A DNA stretch of 64,000 nucleotides from Flavobacterium urumqiense. Its GTDB lineage: Bacteria; Bacteroidota; Bacteroidia; Flavobacteriales; Flavobacteriaceae. Shown here piece by piece: positions 52,354-62,500 of this stretch (the stretch's first letter is position 1; the number at the start of each line of letters is the position of its first letter). The DNA lies in assembly GCF_900108015.1 (NCBI RefSeq), contig NZ_FNVP01000001.1, positions 248,001-312,000 of the forward strand. Reading direction: 5' to 3'. The position numbers and the translations under genes were made by a program. Below the pieces are notes generated by a model. That model worked only from the letters and a program-made list of their open reading frames with translations. It did no database searches and was not told where the DNA came from.

Positions 52354-55116
52354 TTATTCAATCACAATCTTTCTAACATCTTTTCTATTTCCGTCAATAA
52401 CCGTCAATAAATAAGCTCCCGGCTGCGCGTTTTTCAACTGAATGTTTTCATTGAAATTTGACTTGTTTTTAAATTCATTTTCAAATAGTTTTCTTCCTGA
52501 CAAATCGTGAACTAATACCTTAATTCCATTAGAAGAGTTGCTTGTAAACTGTATATTAAAATTCCCTTTATTTGGATTTGGATACAAAACAAAATCATTA
52601 ATTTGAAACTCAGGAGCAGCCAGTGTAAACGTTTGTGTACAAATAGTAATAGCCGCTGAATCTACTTTACCAATATCATTAACCTGAGCATCACTGGCTC
52701 TAAATGTCCAAACACCTTGTTTACTTTGCCCATTAAAAGCTGCTAAAGGATTAAATGGAATTACAGTTTGAGCCGTAATTGTCCCGCAAGCAAGCGCTAC
52801 TCCAGCATCATCGTAATTCAACACTAAATTACTGTTAGACGCCCCACAACTTCTATCGAATAATTTTACAATAGTACCTTGTGGACTTACCACTTCCAAT
52901 TGTACATCTGATAAATATTTATGCGTAAAACTAACAGCAAAATTCACATCGACTATTGTTTCTGTTGAAGCTGGAACATTTACAGTTTTAGAAATAGTTG
53001 AAGCATCAGGTATATTAAAAGGAGCTCCAAAAGCATAACTAGTGCAAGAGGAAGCCACAGAATATCCTATAGCAAAAGCTTTACTATTTAGGGCATAATA
53101 AATATTTGCTGTTGGCTCTATCAAAATTCTACAGTTTGTAGCAGCAACATTTGGAGCAGTAATGGTTTCTGAACCATCATTTGGCGTATTGCCAATTAAA
53201 AGTGTAGGAAACGTCAAACCACCATCTATAGAAAGTTTGATATTTACATTTGCTGATCCAGCTAAAGCATTTGCACCGCTTACACTCCATGTTATCGTTT
53301 GTGAAGATCCTTTAACCCAACTTAAATCATCTGTGTTTTGCGAGGTTACGGCAAAGGGACCGACTGTTCCGCTTACATTTACTATCATTTCATCCGTATT
53401 GGTTTGTCCGGTACCCTGTATAGCATTATCTCTCCCTGTTAAAGTAAAATGTAATGTTCTGGCAACAGAAGCTACAGATTCCCATGCTGAGGTCAATCGA
53501 TTAGATAAAACTAAACCGTAAGCTGGCATATACCTGAACTTTGAACTGCTAGGATAAATTGATCTAAAAAGAGGTCCATCTGTTTTTGTAGAAACAGCAA
53601 AACTATCTGCTCCACTTTGCGCTATGGCCGTATCATTTTGCTCCCAACAATAGGAAATGGTATCACCATTAATGTCGGAACCAGTACCTGTCAACTTAAA
53701 AGCGGTACCATTAGGTATTGTATAATCTAAACCCGCACTAATTAATGGTGCACTATTGCTTAGTATTGTACTAATAGGACACGTTTTTGAAGAAAGATTA
53801 TTTTGTATTTGTTTAATGCTTGCATAGGCAAAATAATCATCAGAATTAGCTTGAACATCATAATTCGTTGTAATTCCGGCATAACCCATAATCGTAGAAC
53901 CGCTACCCGGCTCAACGTTTACCCCGGTTCTCTCACCGCTATCATACGAAAAGGTATGATTTGCCCCTAACTGATGCCCCATTTCATGTGCTACGAAATC
54001 GATATCAAAAGTATCTCCTTGTGGTATACCGTCACTAGGTGATGTAAAACCACTTCCTTTTCCAATATTATAAACTGGAGTTGTATTCGTATTTCTTAGC
54101 GGATCACAGACGCATCCAATACATCCGGCATTTCCTCCCCCTCCTGAAGCGCCAAATAAATGACCAATATCATAATTTGATCCTCCAATAACATTAGTTA
54201 ATGTATTTTGCAATTCAACATTCCAAGTCCCTGGACAGTCATTACCATTGACAATTTTCTCAGTACAACCCGCGATTGTGGTTAATCCAGTCGCCGCATC
54301 AGAATACGGATCAGTAGCTGCATCTGTAAATATTACATCCTCATCATTTGCAATTATAACCAATTTTACTGCTAAATCTTTATTGAAAATACCATTCACC
54401 TTAATCATAGTATTATTCATTGCAGCCAATGCATCCGCTTTAGTTCCAAATGAATTTGTTTTAATTGCCCTGTGATAAGTTGTATACTCCGCTGTACATG
54501 ACAAAGCCAATCTCAAGGTTTTAAAAACTCCGTTATTAGCTGCTATTTTGTTTGTTACACTCAGCAATTTTTTATTTAAAACTAAATCCTCTGTTTTACA
54601 ACTAAAAGGTAAATTTCCTCTTTCTCTATTTTTAGAATCAAAAAGGATATAAATATTCTTGTCTTTAGCATAAGGTTCTATAAATTCAGAACCTTCATCA
54701 GCTCTCAAAATCATAGTTTGAATTCCGTTTGGCGATATACTAAAGTTTATAGACGCATTTTTATCTGTAATTCCAATCCCTGCATAAGATCGAATGTCCG
54801 GGTATTTAGCTTGTAATTCAGGTTCGAAATTTGAAGATTCCCAAACCGAAAATTGTTCTAATTTTCCATTTTTATTTGGAATCAAAATTTCCACTTTGTT
54901 TATTTTGGATACCTTACTTTCTAGGGAAAGCAACGACTGTCTCAAAATTGTATTATCAAATTTGAAAAACAGTTGCCTTCCCAAATTTAGATTTATATTA
55001 TTTCTATCTGAAATAGTATTATTGTCCAGATTAATTCTCGTCCAAGGAGAATTATTTTGTGCATTCATCGTTGAATTACAAACAACAATTATAAAGAATA
55101 GTATAATTTTTTTCAT
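52354..55116 (-). CDS. T9SS-secreted reprolysin-like metalloprotease
   Basis: 920 residues. A signal peptide (MKKIILFFIIVVCNSTMNA) is followed by a propeptide of about 180 residues and a zinc metalloprotease domain with HEMGHQLGANH (H377, E378, H381, H387), the HExxHxxGxxH signature. Then come an Ig-like segment and a proprotein-convertase P-like domain (about residues 700-830: FAVSFTHKYLSDVQLEVVSP). The C-terminal T9SS type A sorting domain (about 845-920) contains FVLYPNPNKGNFNI and ends RKIVIE. It should be exported, attached to the cell surface or released, and degrade proteins. Confidence 0.93.
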   Translation of the reverse strand: MKKIILFFIIVVCNSTMNAQNNSPWTRINLDNNTISDRNNINLNLGRQLFFKFDNTILRQSLLSLESKVSKINKVEILIPNKNGKLEQFSVWESSNFEPELQAKYPDIRSYAGIGITDKNASINFSISPNGIQTMILRADEGSEFIEPYAKDKNIYILFDSKNRERGNLPFSCKTEDLVLNKKLLSVTNKIAANNGVFKTLRLALSCTAEYTTYHRAIKTNSFGTKADALAAMNNTMIKVNGIFNKDLAVKLVIIANDEDVIFTDAATDPYSDAATGLTTIAGCTEKIVNGNDCPGTWNVELQNTLTNVIGGSNYDIGHLFGASGGGGNAGCIGCVCDPLRNTNTTPVYNIGKGSGFTSPSDGIPQGDTFDIDFVAHEMGHQLGANHTFSYDSGERTGVNVEPGSGSTIMGYAGITTNYDVQANSDDYFAYASIKQIQNNLSSKTCPISTILSNSAPLISAGLDYTIPNGTAFKLTGTGSDINGDTISYCWEQNDTAIAQSGADSFAVSTKTDGPLFRSIYPSSSKFRYMPAYGLVLSNRLTSAWESVASVARTLHFTLTGRDNAIQGTGQTNTDEMIVNVSGTVGPFAVTSQNTDDLSWVKGSSQTITWSVSGANALAGSANVNIKLSIDGGLTFPTLLIGNTPNDGSETITAPNVAATNCRILIEPTANIYYALNSKAFAIGYSVASSCTSYAFGAPFNIPDASTISKTVNVPASTETIVDVNFAVSFTHKYLSDVQLEVVSPQGTIVKLFDRSCGASNSNLVLNYDDAGVALACGTITAQTVIPFNPLAAFNGQSKQGVWTFRASDAQVNDIGKVDSAAITICTQTFTLAAPEFQINDFVLYPNPNKGNFNIQFTSNSSNGIKVLVHDLSGRKLFENEFKNKSNFNENIQLKNAQPGAYLLTVIDGNRKDVRKIVIE

Positions 55117-55136
55117 GGCTGGAATTAATTAATGTT

Positions 55137-55144
55137 CAAAATTA
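55137..55144 (-). promoter_or_regulatory. Promoter -7 element (TAATTTTG) for protease gene
   Basis: Exact TAnnTTTG match on the minus strand, 20 bases before the ATG at 55116. Confidence 0.45.
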
Positions 55145-55290
55145 AATCATTTATGTTAATGTTGAAGTTCATTGGCTATTATTTTGAACAAAAAAGTAAT
55201 TTAATCCATTAATTTATAACTATTATTTGAAAAATGGAATCAATCTGAGAAAATCAATTACTCAAACGGTTACATTTAATATAGATAGTA

Positions 55291-55298
55291 TAAATTTG
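55291..55298 (+). promoter_or_regulatory. Promoter -7 element (TAAATTTG) for ribF
   Basis: Exact TAnnTTTG match. It lies inside the longest open frame of ribF and therefore argues that translation starts downstream, at the TTG at 55320. Confidence 0.55.
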
Positions 55299-55319
55299 CA
55301 CCATTATAAAACAATTGCT

Positions 55320-56249
55320 TTGAAGATTTTTCATTCTATAAACGATTTCAGTTCCACAAAAAAAACAATCCTAACGTTGGGCACCTTTGACGGCGTTCAT
55401 ATTGGCCACAAAAAAATTCTGGAAAGGGTTATACAAAAAACAAAAAACGAAGACTATGAAAGTTTAGTTCTTACTTTTTTCCCTCACCCAAGAATGGTTT
55501 TACAGGAACATTCCGATATAAAATTACTCAATACCATAAACGAAAAAATAGATTTACTGGAGCAAATAGGTATTGAAAATCTTGTTATTCATCCTTTTGA
55601 CGAGACTTTTTCGAGATTAACCGCTGAAGAGTTTGTTACAACCGTTCTTATAGATCGCTTTCATATTCAAAAAATAATTATCGGTCACGACCATCGATTT
55701 GGCAGAAACCGTACGGCTAATATTGACGATCTTATTACTTTTGGGAAAGAATATGATTTCGAGGTAGAGCAAATATCTGTCCAGGAAATAAATGACATTT
55801 CGGTGAGTTCCACCAAAATCAGAATGGCATTATTAGAAGGAGACATGGATTTGGCCAATAAATATTTGGGATATGAATATTTCCTAACTGGAATTGTTGT
55901 TAAAGGAAAACAATTGGGAAGAACAATAAACTTTCCAACTGCCAACTTACAAATCGAAGAAAACTATAAGCTTATTCCACAAAACGGCGTTTATATTGTA
56001 AAGAGTATCATCAACCAAAAAACTGTTTTCGGCATGATGAACATTGGATTTAATCCCACTGTAAGCGGACAAAATCAGTCTATAGAAATTCATTATTTTG
56101 ATTTCGATGCCGATTTATATTCCCAAAAAATAAGGGTCTCCATGTTACACAGAATTCGTTCAGAGCAAAAATTTGAATCGGTATCACTTTTAAAAGAGCA
56201 ACTTGAAAAAGATGCATTAACTGCCAACGCTTATACAAAGAAACTGTAG
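55320..56249 (+). CDS. ribF: Bifunctional riboflavin kinase / FAD synthetase
   Basis: 309 residues from a TTG at 55320, the usual RibF length. The open frame extends to another TTG at 55227, but those extra residues are not family-like and include the promoter. The start at 55320 gives the typical N-terminus KIFHSINDF. The FAD-synthetase nucleotidyl-transferase domain has LGTFDGVHIGHKKIL and HDHRFGRNR; the C-terminal riboflavin-kinase domain has GRTINFPTANL and NIGFNPTV. It makes FMN and FAD. No ATG is available near the N-terminus. Confidence 0.93.
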   Translation: MKIFHSINDFSSTKKTILTLGTFDGVHIGHKKILERVIQKTKNEDYESLVLTFFPHPRMVLQEHSDIKLLNTINEKIDLLEQIGIENLVIHPFDETFSRLTAEEFVTTVLIDRFHIQKIIIGHDHRFGRNRTANIDDLITFGKEYDFEVEQISVQEINDISVSSTKIRMALLEGDMDLANKYLGYEYFLTGIVVKGKQLGRTINFPTANLQIEENYKLIPQNGVYIVKSIINQKTVFGMMNIGFNPTVSGQNQSIEIHYFDFDADLYSQKIRVSMLHRIRSEQKFESVSLLKEQLEKDALTANAYTKKL

Positions 56250-56302
56250 TTTTACTAGAAATTCTTTTTATACAATTTTATAAAATATTGGTATATTTTC
56301 TG

Positions 56303-56310
56303 TAAATTTG
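56303..56310 (+). promoter_or_regulatory. Promoter -7 element (TAAATTTG) for membrane protein pair
   Basis: Exact TAnnTTTG match 58 bases before the preferred ATG at 56369. Confidence 0.45.
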
Positions 56311-56368
56311 AAAATCAATGTATTGTTTCTCAAATAGATATTTTTTTAATTTTTTAAAAACTAGTCGT

Positions 56369-56818
56369 ATGAAACTGCCAAAAGAAATTTCAAATGGATT
56401 AATTATCTTCATCGGAATTGGTGCTTACTTTTTATTAATGGAGGTTTTGGGCCTTGCCGATCAGATATACTTACGTTTATTTAATGTTTTGTTCGTTTTT
56501 TACGGCACCAATAGAACTTTAAAAACCAATTTTACGGAAGGTAAAGTCATCTTAGTTTCTAATGCCGGTGGAGCCCTCCTCACCGCCCTTACAGGCGTAT
56601 TTTTAAGCATTCTGGGGCTCATCGCTTACAGTTACGTAAAAGGTGGCGATGCTTTTGTAAAATCATTGTCGAAAACTTTCTTATTTGGTGGAAACCCATC
56701 AGTAATGACGTATTCCATTTCTTTACTTTTTGAAGGAGTAGTTTCTGCCGTAATTGTCACATTTATTCTCCTGTTAATCTGGGAAACTCATTACGCTTCA
56801 GATAAACATCAAATTTAA
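56369..56818 (+). CDS. Four-helix membrane protein of unknown function (paralog 1)
   Basis: 149 residues from the ATG at 56369; an upstream ATG (56318) adds 17 residues that have no counterpart in the adjacent paralog, so the later start is chosen. About four hydrophobic helices (residues 10-28, 33-47, 67-88, 115-140) are separated by short polar loops. The loop SKTFLFGGNPSV is identical in the next gene. No family function is recognised. Tandem duplication with 56905-57342. Confidence 0.75.
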   Translation: MKLPKEISNGLIIFIGIGAYFLLMEVLGLADQIYLRLFNVLFVFYGTNRTLKTNFTEGKVILVSNAGGALLTALTGVFLSILGLIAYSYVKGGDAFVKSLSKTFLFGGNPSVMTYSISLLFEGVVSAVIVTFILLLIWETHYASDKHQI

Positions 56819-56904
56819 TTCTGAAATCGCAACACATTTCTTGATTCTTTAAAATAGAAATCCATATTAATTTTTTCGAAACCTTTTTTAAAAAAAATTA
56901 GTCC

Positions 56905-57342
56905 ATGAGATTACCAAAAGAAGTAGTAAACGGAAGTATTATTTTTATCGGAATTGGAATCTTTTTTTTATTAATGAATGTTTTTGGTCTTGCTGATTTG
57001 TTTTATTTGCGTTTATTGAATGTAATCTTTATTTTTTATGGTGTCAACAGAACTATCGAAATGAACATTTCTCAAGGCAAAAAAGAATTTGTCTCCAATG
57101 CTGTATCGGCAATGGCAACATCGCTTATTGGTGTGCTTTTAAGCATCGTAGGTTTAGTAATATACAGCTACTCAAAAGGAGGTGATGCTTACGTCCAATC
57201 CTTATCTAAAACCTTTTTATTTGGTGGAAATCCATCGGTAACTACCTACTCGATTTGCCTGCTGTTTGAAGGAATGGCATCATCTGTAATTGTTACACTG
57301 TTATTGATGTTGTACTGGAACAACCGGCTTTCAACAGATTAA
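56905..57342 (+). CDS. Four-helix membrane protein of unknown function (paralog 2)
   Basis: 145 residues, aligning end to end with the preceding gene and identical at well over half of positions. Shared stretches include FIGIG, FYLRLLNV-type, YSYxKGGDA and QSLSKTFLFGGNPSV. 86 bases separate the two genes, with no terminator, so they are probably expressed together and could form a hetero-oligomer. Function unknown. Confidence 0.75.
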   Translation: MRLPKEVVNGSIIFIGIGIFFLLMNVFGLADLFYLRLLNVIFIFYGVNRTIEMNISQGKKEFVSNAVSAMATSLIGVLLSIVGLVIYSYSKGGDAYVQSLSKTFLFGGNPSVTTYSICLLFEGMASSVIVTLLLMLYWNNRLSTD

Positions 57343-57390
57343 CCATCGCTTTTAAAATTGTTTCCACCAGGCTTTTTAAAAACTATTAAA

Positions 57391-57421
57391 TTGCTTCTTT
57401 AGAACAATTTGATTACTTTTG
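57391..57421 (+). promoter_or_regulatory. Promoter of bioB
   Basis: -33 TTG at 57391-57393, 20-base spacer, -7 TACTTTTG at 57414-57421. It overlaps the upstream TTG (57419) of the bioB frame and so supports the ATG at 57443. Confidence 0.6.
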
Positions 57422-57442
57422 ACGCATCAAAAAATTGTATCA

Positions 57443-58528
57443 ATGAGCATTACAAAACACAACTGGACGAAAGACGAAATTATTGCAATATATAATAAAC
57501 CTATGATGGATTTGCTTTTTGAAGCAGCCTCTACACATAGAGAACATCACGATCCTAACGTAGTTCAAGTATCCACTTTATTATCCATAAAAACAGGAGG
57601 ATGTCCTGAAGATTGTGGCTATTGCCCACAAGCAGCGCGATACCACACTGACGTTGAAGGTAACGACTTAATGTCCGTAAGTCAAGTAAAGGCGCAAGCT
57701 TTGCGAGCAAAATCAAGTGGCTCATCACGCGTATGCATGGGCGCGGCTTGGAGAAACGTCAAAGATGGTCCTGAATTTGACCAAGTATTAGAGATGGTTC
57801 GCACCATCAACAAACTTGACATGGAAGTGTGTTGTACATTAGGAATGATTACTGAAAACCAAGCACACCGTTTAGCAGAAGCAGGATTATACGCATACAA
57901 TCATAATTTAGACACATCCGAAGAATATTATAAAGAAGTAATCTCAACCCGCGGATTTGAAGACCGTTTGCAAACCATAGAGAATGTTCGTAAAACGAAT
58001 GTTACTGTTTGTAGTGGTGGTATCATTGGAATGGGAGAAAGTATTGCAGACAGAGCCGGGATGTTAGTAGCATTGTCTACATTAAACCCTCAGCCAGAAT
58101 CAGTACCAATAAATGCACTAGTTGCTGTTGAAGGAACACCCATGGAAGAAGAAAAGCCCGTAGAAATATGGGAAATGATACGAATGGTTGCCACTACCAG
58201 AATTATTATGCCCGAAACTCAAGTTCGTTTATCAGCCGGTAGAATGAACATGAGCCGTGAAGGTCAAGCCATGTGCTTCTTTGCAGGTGCTAACTCAATC
58301 TTTGCGGGTGATAAATTACTGACAACCCCGAATCCAGACGTAAATGAAGATATGAAAATGTTTGAAATGTTAGGTTTAAATCCACAAAAAGCATTTACTA
58401 AAGTTTCTCAACCGCAAACTGTTGAAGCAGCTAATTCCCAGTTTACTCCATTAGGTGAAAAACCAAAATGGTCAAGACCAGGACATACAATAGAAAGAAA
58501 TTTAGAAGCATCAAAAAAGGAAAGTTAA
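57443..58528 (+). CDS. bioB: Biotin synthase
   Basis: 361 residues. It is a radical SAM enzyme with the cluster motif GGCPEDCGYCPQ (C54, C58, C61). The substrate and second-cluster region follows, including CMGAAWR, CCTLGM, YNHNLDTS and VCSGGIIGMGE, and the arginine in RLSAGR. It inserts sulfur into dethiobiotin. The C-terminal tail after GLNPQKAF is longer than in E. coli, as in many Bacteroidetes. No other bio genes are nearby. Start chosen at the ATG because the TTG at 57419 lies inside the promoter. Confidence 0.97.
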   Translation: MSITKHNWTKDEIIAIYNKPMMDLLFEAASTHREHHDPNVVQVSTLLSIKTGGCPEDCGYCPQAARYHTDVEGNDLMSVSQVKAQALRAKSSGSSRVCMGAAWRNVKDGPEFDQVLEMVRTINKLDMEVCCTLGMITENQAHRLAEAGLYAYNHNLDTSEEYYKEVISTRGFEDRLQTIENVRKTNVTVCSGGIIGMGESIADRAGMLVALSTLNPQPESVPINALVAVEGTPMEEEKPVEIWEMIRMVATTRIIMPETQVRLSAGRMNMSREGQAMCFFAGANSIFAGDKLLTTPNPDVNEDMKMFEMLGLNPQKAFTKVSQPQTVEAANSQFTPLGEKPKWSRPGHTIERNLEASKKES

Positions 58529-58556
58529 AGTAAAACAGTATCACATATATTTCATT

Positions 58557-58564
58557 TACATTTG
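58557..58564 (+). promoter_or_regulatory. Promoter -7 element (TACATTTG) upstream of cupin gene
   Basis: Exact TAnnTTTG match, but located just before the hairpin terminator at 58584. A transcript starting here would first run through that hairpin. Confidence 0.4.
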
Positions 58565-58583
58565 CATAAAGCATTATTAATTT

Positions 58584-58616
58584 GCTCTTAGTTTAATACT
58601 AGGAGCTTTTTTTTTA
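58584..58616 (+). terminator. Terminator of bioB or attenuator of the cupin gene
   Basis: 9-bp stem GCTCTTAGT / ACTAGGAGC (one wobble) and a run of nine T's, between bioB and the cupin gene. Confidence 0.85.
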
Positions 58617-58632
58617 ATTTAAATATTTTATT

Positions 58633-59496
58633 ATGCCATTACAATTGACTGAAATTGAACGTGTAAAAACCATTTCAAAAGAAGATTTTTTCACCAATTT
58701 TGTAAAAAAGCAAAAACCTGTCGTGGTAGAGCAGCTAACATCTGATTGGCCAGCTTATAAAAAATGGAATTTAGAATATATCAAAGAAATTGCCGGTGAT
58801 AAAATCGTTCCATTATATGATGACCGTCCTGTTTCATACAAAGATGGATTTAATGAAGCGCATGCAAATATGAAAATGGCTGATTATATTGATCTCCTTA
58901 ATTCAAAACCTACGAACTTTAGAATTTTTCTATATAATTTGATGCAAGAAGTACCCTTATTAAAAAAAGACTTCCATTGGCCTGACATTGGACTGAGACT
59001 TGTTAAACAACTTCCTATGTTGTTCTTCGGAGGCGAAAATTCAAGAGTTTTCATGCATTTTGATATTGATTATTCCAATATTCTACATTTTCATTTTCAT
59101 GGACAGAAGCGATGTGTGTTATTTGCGCCGGACCAAACGCCTTATCTATACAAAATACCTTTTTCTTTAATTTCCAGAGAAGACATTGATTTTGATAATC
59201 CTAATTTCAATAAATTTCCTGCTTTGAAGCAAGCCAAAGGTTATGTCACCGAATTAAAACATGGAGAAATGCTTTACATGCCAGAAGGCTATTGGCATTA
59301 TATGAAATACTTAACTCCAGGTTTTTCAATGAGTTTAAGAGCTTTTCCCAGAAGTATTATTAAATTATCAAAAGCAGCTTACAACGTATTTATCATGAGA
59401 CACATTGATAATTTTATGAAAAAAAGAAAAGGCCAGAAATGGATTGATTATAAAAACGAAAAAGCATTAATTACAACTAATAAAAATTTTAGTTAA
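58633..59496 (+). CDS. Cupin-like (JmjC/FIH-type) 2-oxoglutarate oxygenase family protein
   Basis: 287 residues, no signal peptide. The cupin core has MHFDIDYSNILHFHFHGQKR (H142, D144) and the distal MPEGYWHYM (H222), forming the HxD...H iron triad of FIH-like hydroxylases. The N-terminal part (PVVVEQLTSDWPAYKKW) is the usual entry to this family. It probably hydroxylates a protein or small molecule using Fe(II), O2 and 2-oxoglutarate; the substrate is unknown. Confidence 0.87.
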   Translation: MPLQLTEIERVKTISKEDFFTNFVKKQKPVVVEQLTSDWPAYKKWNLEYIKEIAGDKIVPLYDDRPVSYKDGFNEAHANMKMADYIDLLNSKPTNFRIFLYNLMQEVPLLKKDFHWPDIGLRLVKQLPMLFFGGENSRVFMHFDIDYSNILHFHFHGQKRCVLFAPDQTPYLYKIPFSLISREDIDFDNPNFNKFPALKQAKGYVTELKHGEMLYMPEGYWHYMKYLTPGFSMSLRAFPRSIIKLSKAAYNVFIMRHIDNFMKKRKGQKWIDYKNEKALITTNKNFS

Positions 59497-59530
59497 GTAC
59501 CATTATATTGTTACATTATCATTAAACACT

Positions 59531-59570
59531 AAAAATCCCATCCTGTTCAAAACAAAATGGGATTTTTTTT
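59531..59570 (+). terminator. Terminator of the cupin gene
   Basis: 11-bp stem AAAAATCCCAT / ATGGGATTTTT and a T run. It also lies downstream of the minus-strand surface-protein gene and may serve both. Confidence 0.85.
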
Positions 59571-59594
59571 AAGCTTATAAAACTGTCAAATATT

Positions 59595-62500
59595 CTAAAA
59601 AATGACTTTTTTGGAAATCACCTGACCATTTGACAAAGTAACTTTTACAACTACCATTTGCTTTTTAACAGTAATATTTGAAGTTCGAAATTCATTAGTA
59701 TCGATAGCCTCTTTATCGAACACTTTTCTGCCAAGTAAATCAAAAACCGTAATTTGTTTTATATTTTCCTGTTGGGATTTTATTTTTAATTCATTTCTGT
59801 CTTTAGCAACTAAAACCGTATTTTCATTTAAATCAAAATCTTTTGTTCCTAGCGTTTTGCCAGTGTATCGCAATACAAAACGGTCATTAAAAGTCCCCGC
59901 TGCCGAACTAAAATTGTAAGGGGAAGATTTGACATCATGAATGATGTTCAATAATTTGTCTTCAAGATATACTTTTTGATCGTTCAGAAAAATTCCGTCA
60001 ACATGGTCTATAGTTATAACTGCATTTCCTGCAGCGTTTATAGTATAACCTAATGGTACAATATCTGTATCAATAAATGGCAAAGCTCTTGCTTGAATAG
60101 TCAGTTCATCTTTTCCGAGAAGGCTGTATAAACCATACGTTTCACCGCCAAAAGATGTTCCATCATAACCTGGATCATATAGATTTGTAGCTTCAGCCGC
60201 ATAACCAACCAGTGCCTGACTAAAATTTTCAGAATTATTTGTCAAATTAAGCCATACTCTATGTGACTGTAATGACTCTGTTTTTTTGCTTGCTATTTTA
60301 TAAAAATTCGTGTTGGCATTATTGACCGCACTTCTCATTGCATTGTTAAAAGTCACAGTTCCCGTAGCATCTACTTCTACAAAAAATCCTTGACCTGAAG
60401 CAATAAATTTCGTCGGGACATTCTTGTTACCAATTCCAGTAAGTACTCCAACAGTTCCAGTCCCTCCCAATTTAGTATAGGTTGCGTAATCCGTAGCTGA
60501 ATAGTTATTGCCTGTTAAAGAATGATTATGTGTCCAAAAATATAAGGTACCAGTAATGGTTTTGTTTATTGTACCTAAACCCACAATATTTGCATCAATA
60601 AAAGCATCTGCATCTAATGCAGATGGATATGGATTTCCTATCAACCGAAGTCCCGCTGGCCCAAATGCATCTGTTATTGCCGTCACCGGAACAGCTATTG
60701 CACCGTTATTAGGAACTCCCGTGAATTGAAAAGGCATAGCTGCTGGAATGATAGCACTTATACCTTCAGGAGAACGAATCGCATATCCAATTCCTGGAGT
60801 AAAGATTGTAGTTGCAGCATTTACATTTGCCCAGTCATTATCAAAAATTGAAAATTTATCAAGCTGAGCATTTGGAGAAAAATTTAATAATGTTTGAGCT
60901 CCGGATGTTTGATTTGCAGATGTTGGGGATGACCAGTAGGTAAAATCATCGTTAATGATAGGTGTCGAATTTTTTTTGACATTTATATTGCTAGGATTAT
61001 TAGTTCCAGTGTAACCGGACTGCAGTAAACTGGCATTATTTTCAAAAGATAATATTGCTGGAGAAGCTACTGTAAATGAAGACGACGTAGTACCTGCAAC
61101 TGTCATAATACCATTCATACTTACGGCGCCATTCGTTACAGTTAACGTATTCGCTACATCTAAATTACTGTTAATTATCCAACCCCCACCAACTCCGTTA
61201 AATGTTAGATTATAAAACTGTCCTGCTGCTCCGCTTATTGTCCCTGAGATTGTTTTCCCCGTAATAGTGCTGTTAAAGTTAATCGTACTAGTTCCAGCGG
61301 TAAAAGTCCCATTATTGGTCCAATTTCCTGCAACATTATGCGTAAAATTTCCCAGATTAGCTTTTGACCCAGTTGTATTAGAAAAATTGTTAGTTATTGT
61401 TGTAGCTTGCCCCAAAGTTACTCCTGCCGTGTTACTCATCGTTAAATTGCTTACCGTTATTGGCATTCCTGAACTCGTAATTTGAGACGCCGTTCCATTA
61501 AAAACGTAATTAGCTCCGATGCTAAATGAACGTGTTATATTAGTTGATGAAATAGATCCGTCTATTCCCGTTGCATTAGCTGTAATTATAGTTGCTCCTG
61601 AGTTTAGAGTAAACGCAGCACCATTTGGAAAAGTCGTTGCGGCGTTCACTGTATAAGCACCTAAATCTAAAATACCAGCTATTATTACTTGAGATTTTCT
61701 GTTAGTGGTATTTTCACCTGTTAGCAATAGATTTGAAGAAAGAGCTACATTACTCGCTGTATTGATTATATAATTAACGAAAGCAGAGGCGGCAGTCGTA
61801 GGAATATTTAAGACTTGTAATGTCGACCCATTAAATATTATATTTCCATTTGGAGCTCCTGCTCCGCTCGTCTTAATGGAAGCGGCAGCTCCAGAATTAG
61901 TAAAGTTTCCTGCAACATTCATAGTACTTGTACCAGAAATTCCAGCGTTAAAATTAAAAACTCCAGCCGTTTGAAGATAATTACCCAGTATTGTTAATGA
62001 ATAACTCGTTGCATTATTTAATTGAAAAGTCCCTGCCGTTAGTTTAAAATCACCACGTACAGTCGTATTTATTCCTTGTATTATTGTTCCCGTAATTGTC
62101 AAGTTAGGAAAAGCCGTAACTGCTGTTCCTAAAATACTACCAGTACCAGTCAATGTTACGATTCCCAAACCTGAAACCGTCTTTCCGTTATTTGTCCAAT
62201 TCTTATCTATGTTAATATCTCTATTGATAACAAATGCAGAAGTATTGGTCAACGTTAAAGAATTAAAATCCATTGTAGTTCCCACACCACTAATAGTTTG
62301 GTCTAAAGTTCCATTAAAATTTACATCAGTATCAGCAGCATTAATGTTCATATCAAATGTCCCATTATTAACAAGATTTCCACCTATCGTTAAACTATTA
62401 CCTCCATTACCAGCAGATTTAAAAATAGCTCCACTATTTACAGTTACATTGCCTGAGACCGTTAAATTTCTATCGGTATTATTGCTCCCAACGATGATAG

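Noticed and set aside
57419..57442. Upstream TTG start for bioB
   Set aside because: It lies inside the -7 element TACTTTTG, so it would not be transcribed; the ATG at 57443 fits the family.
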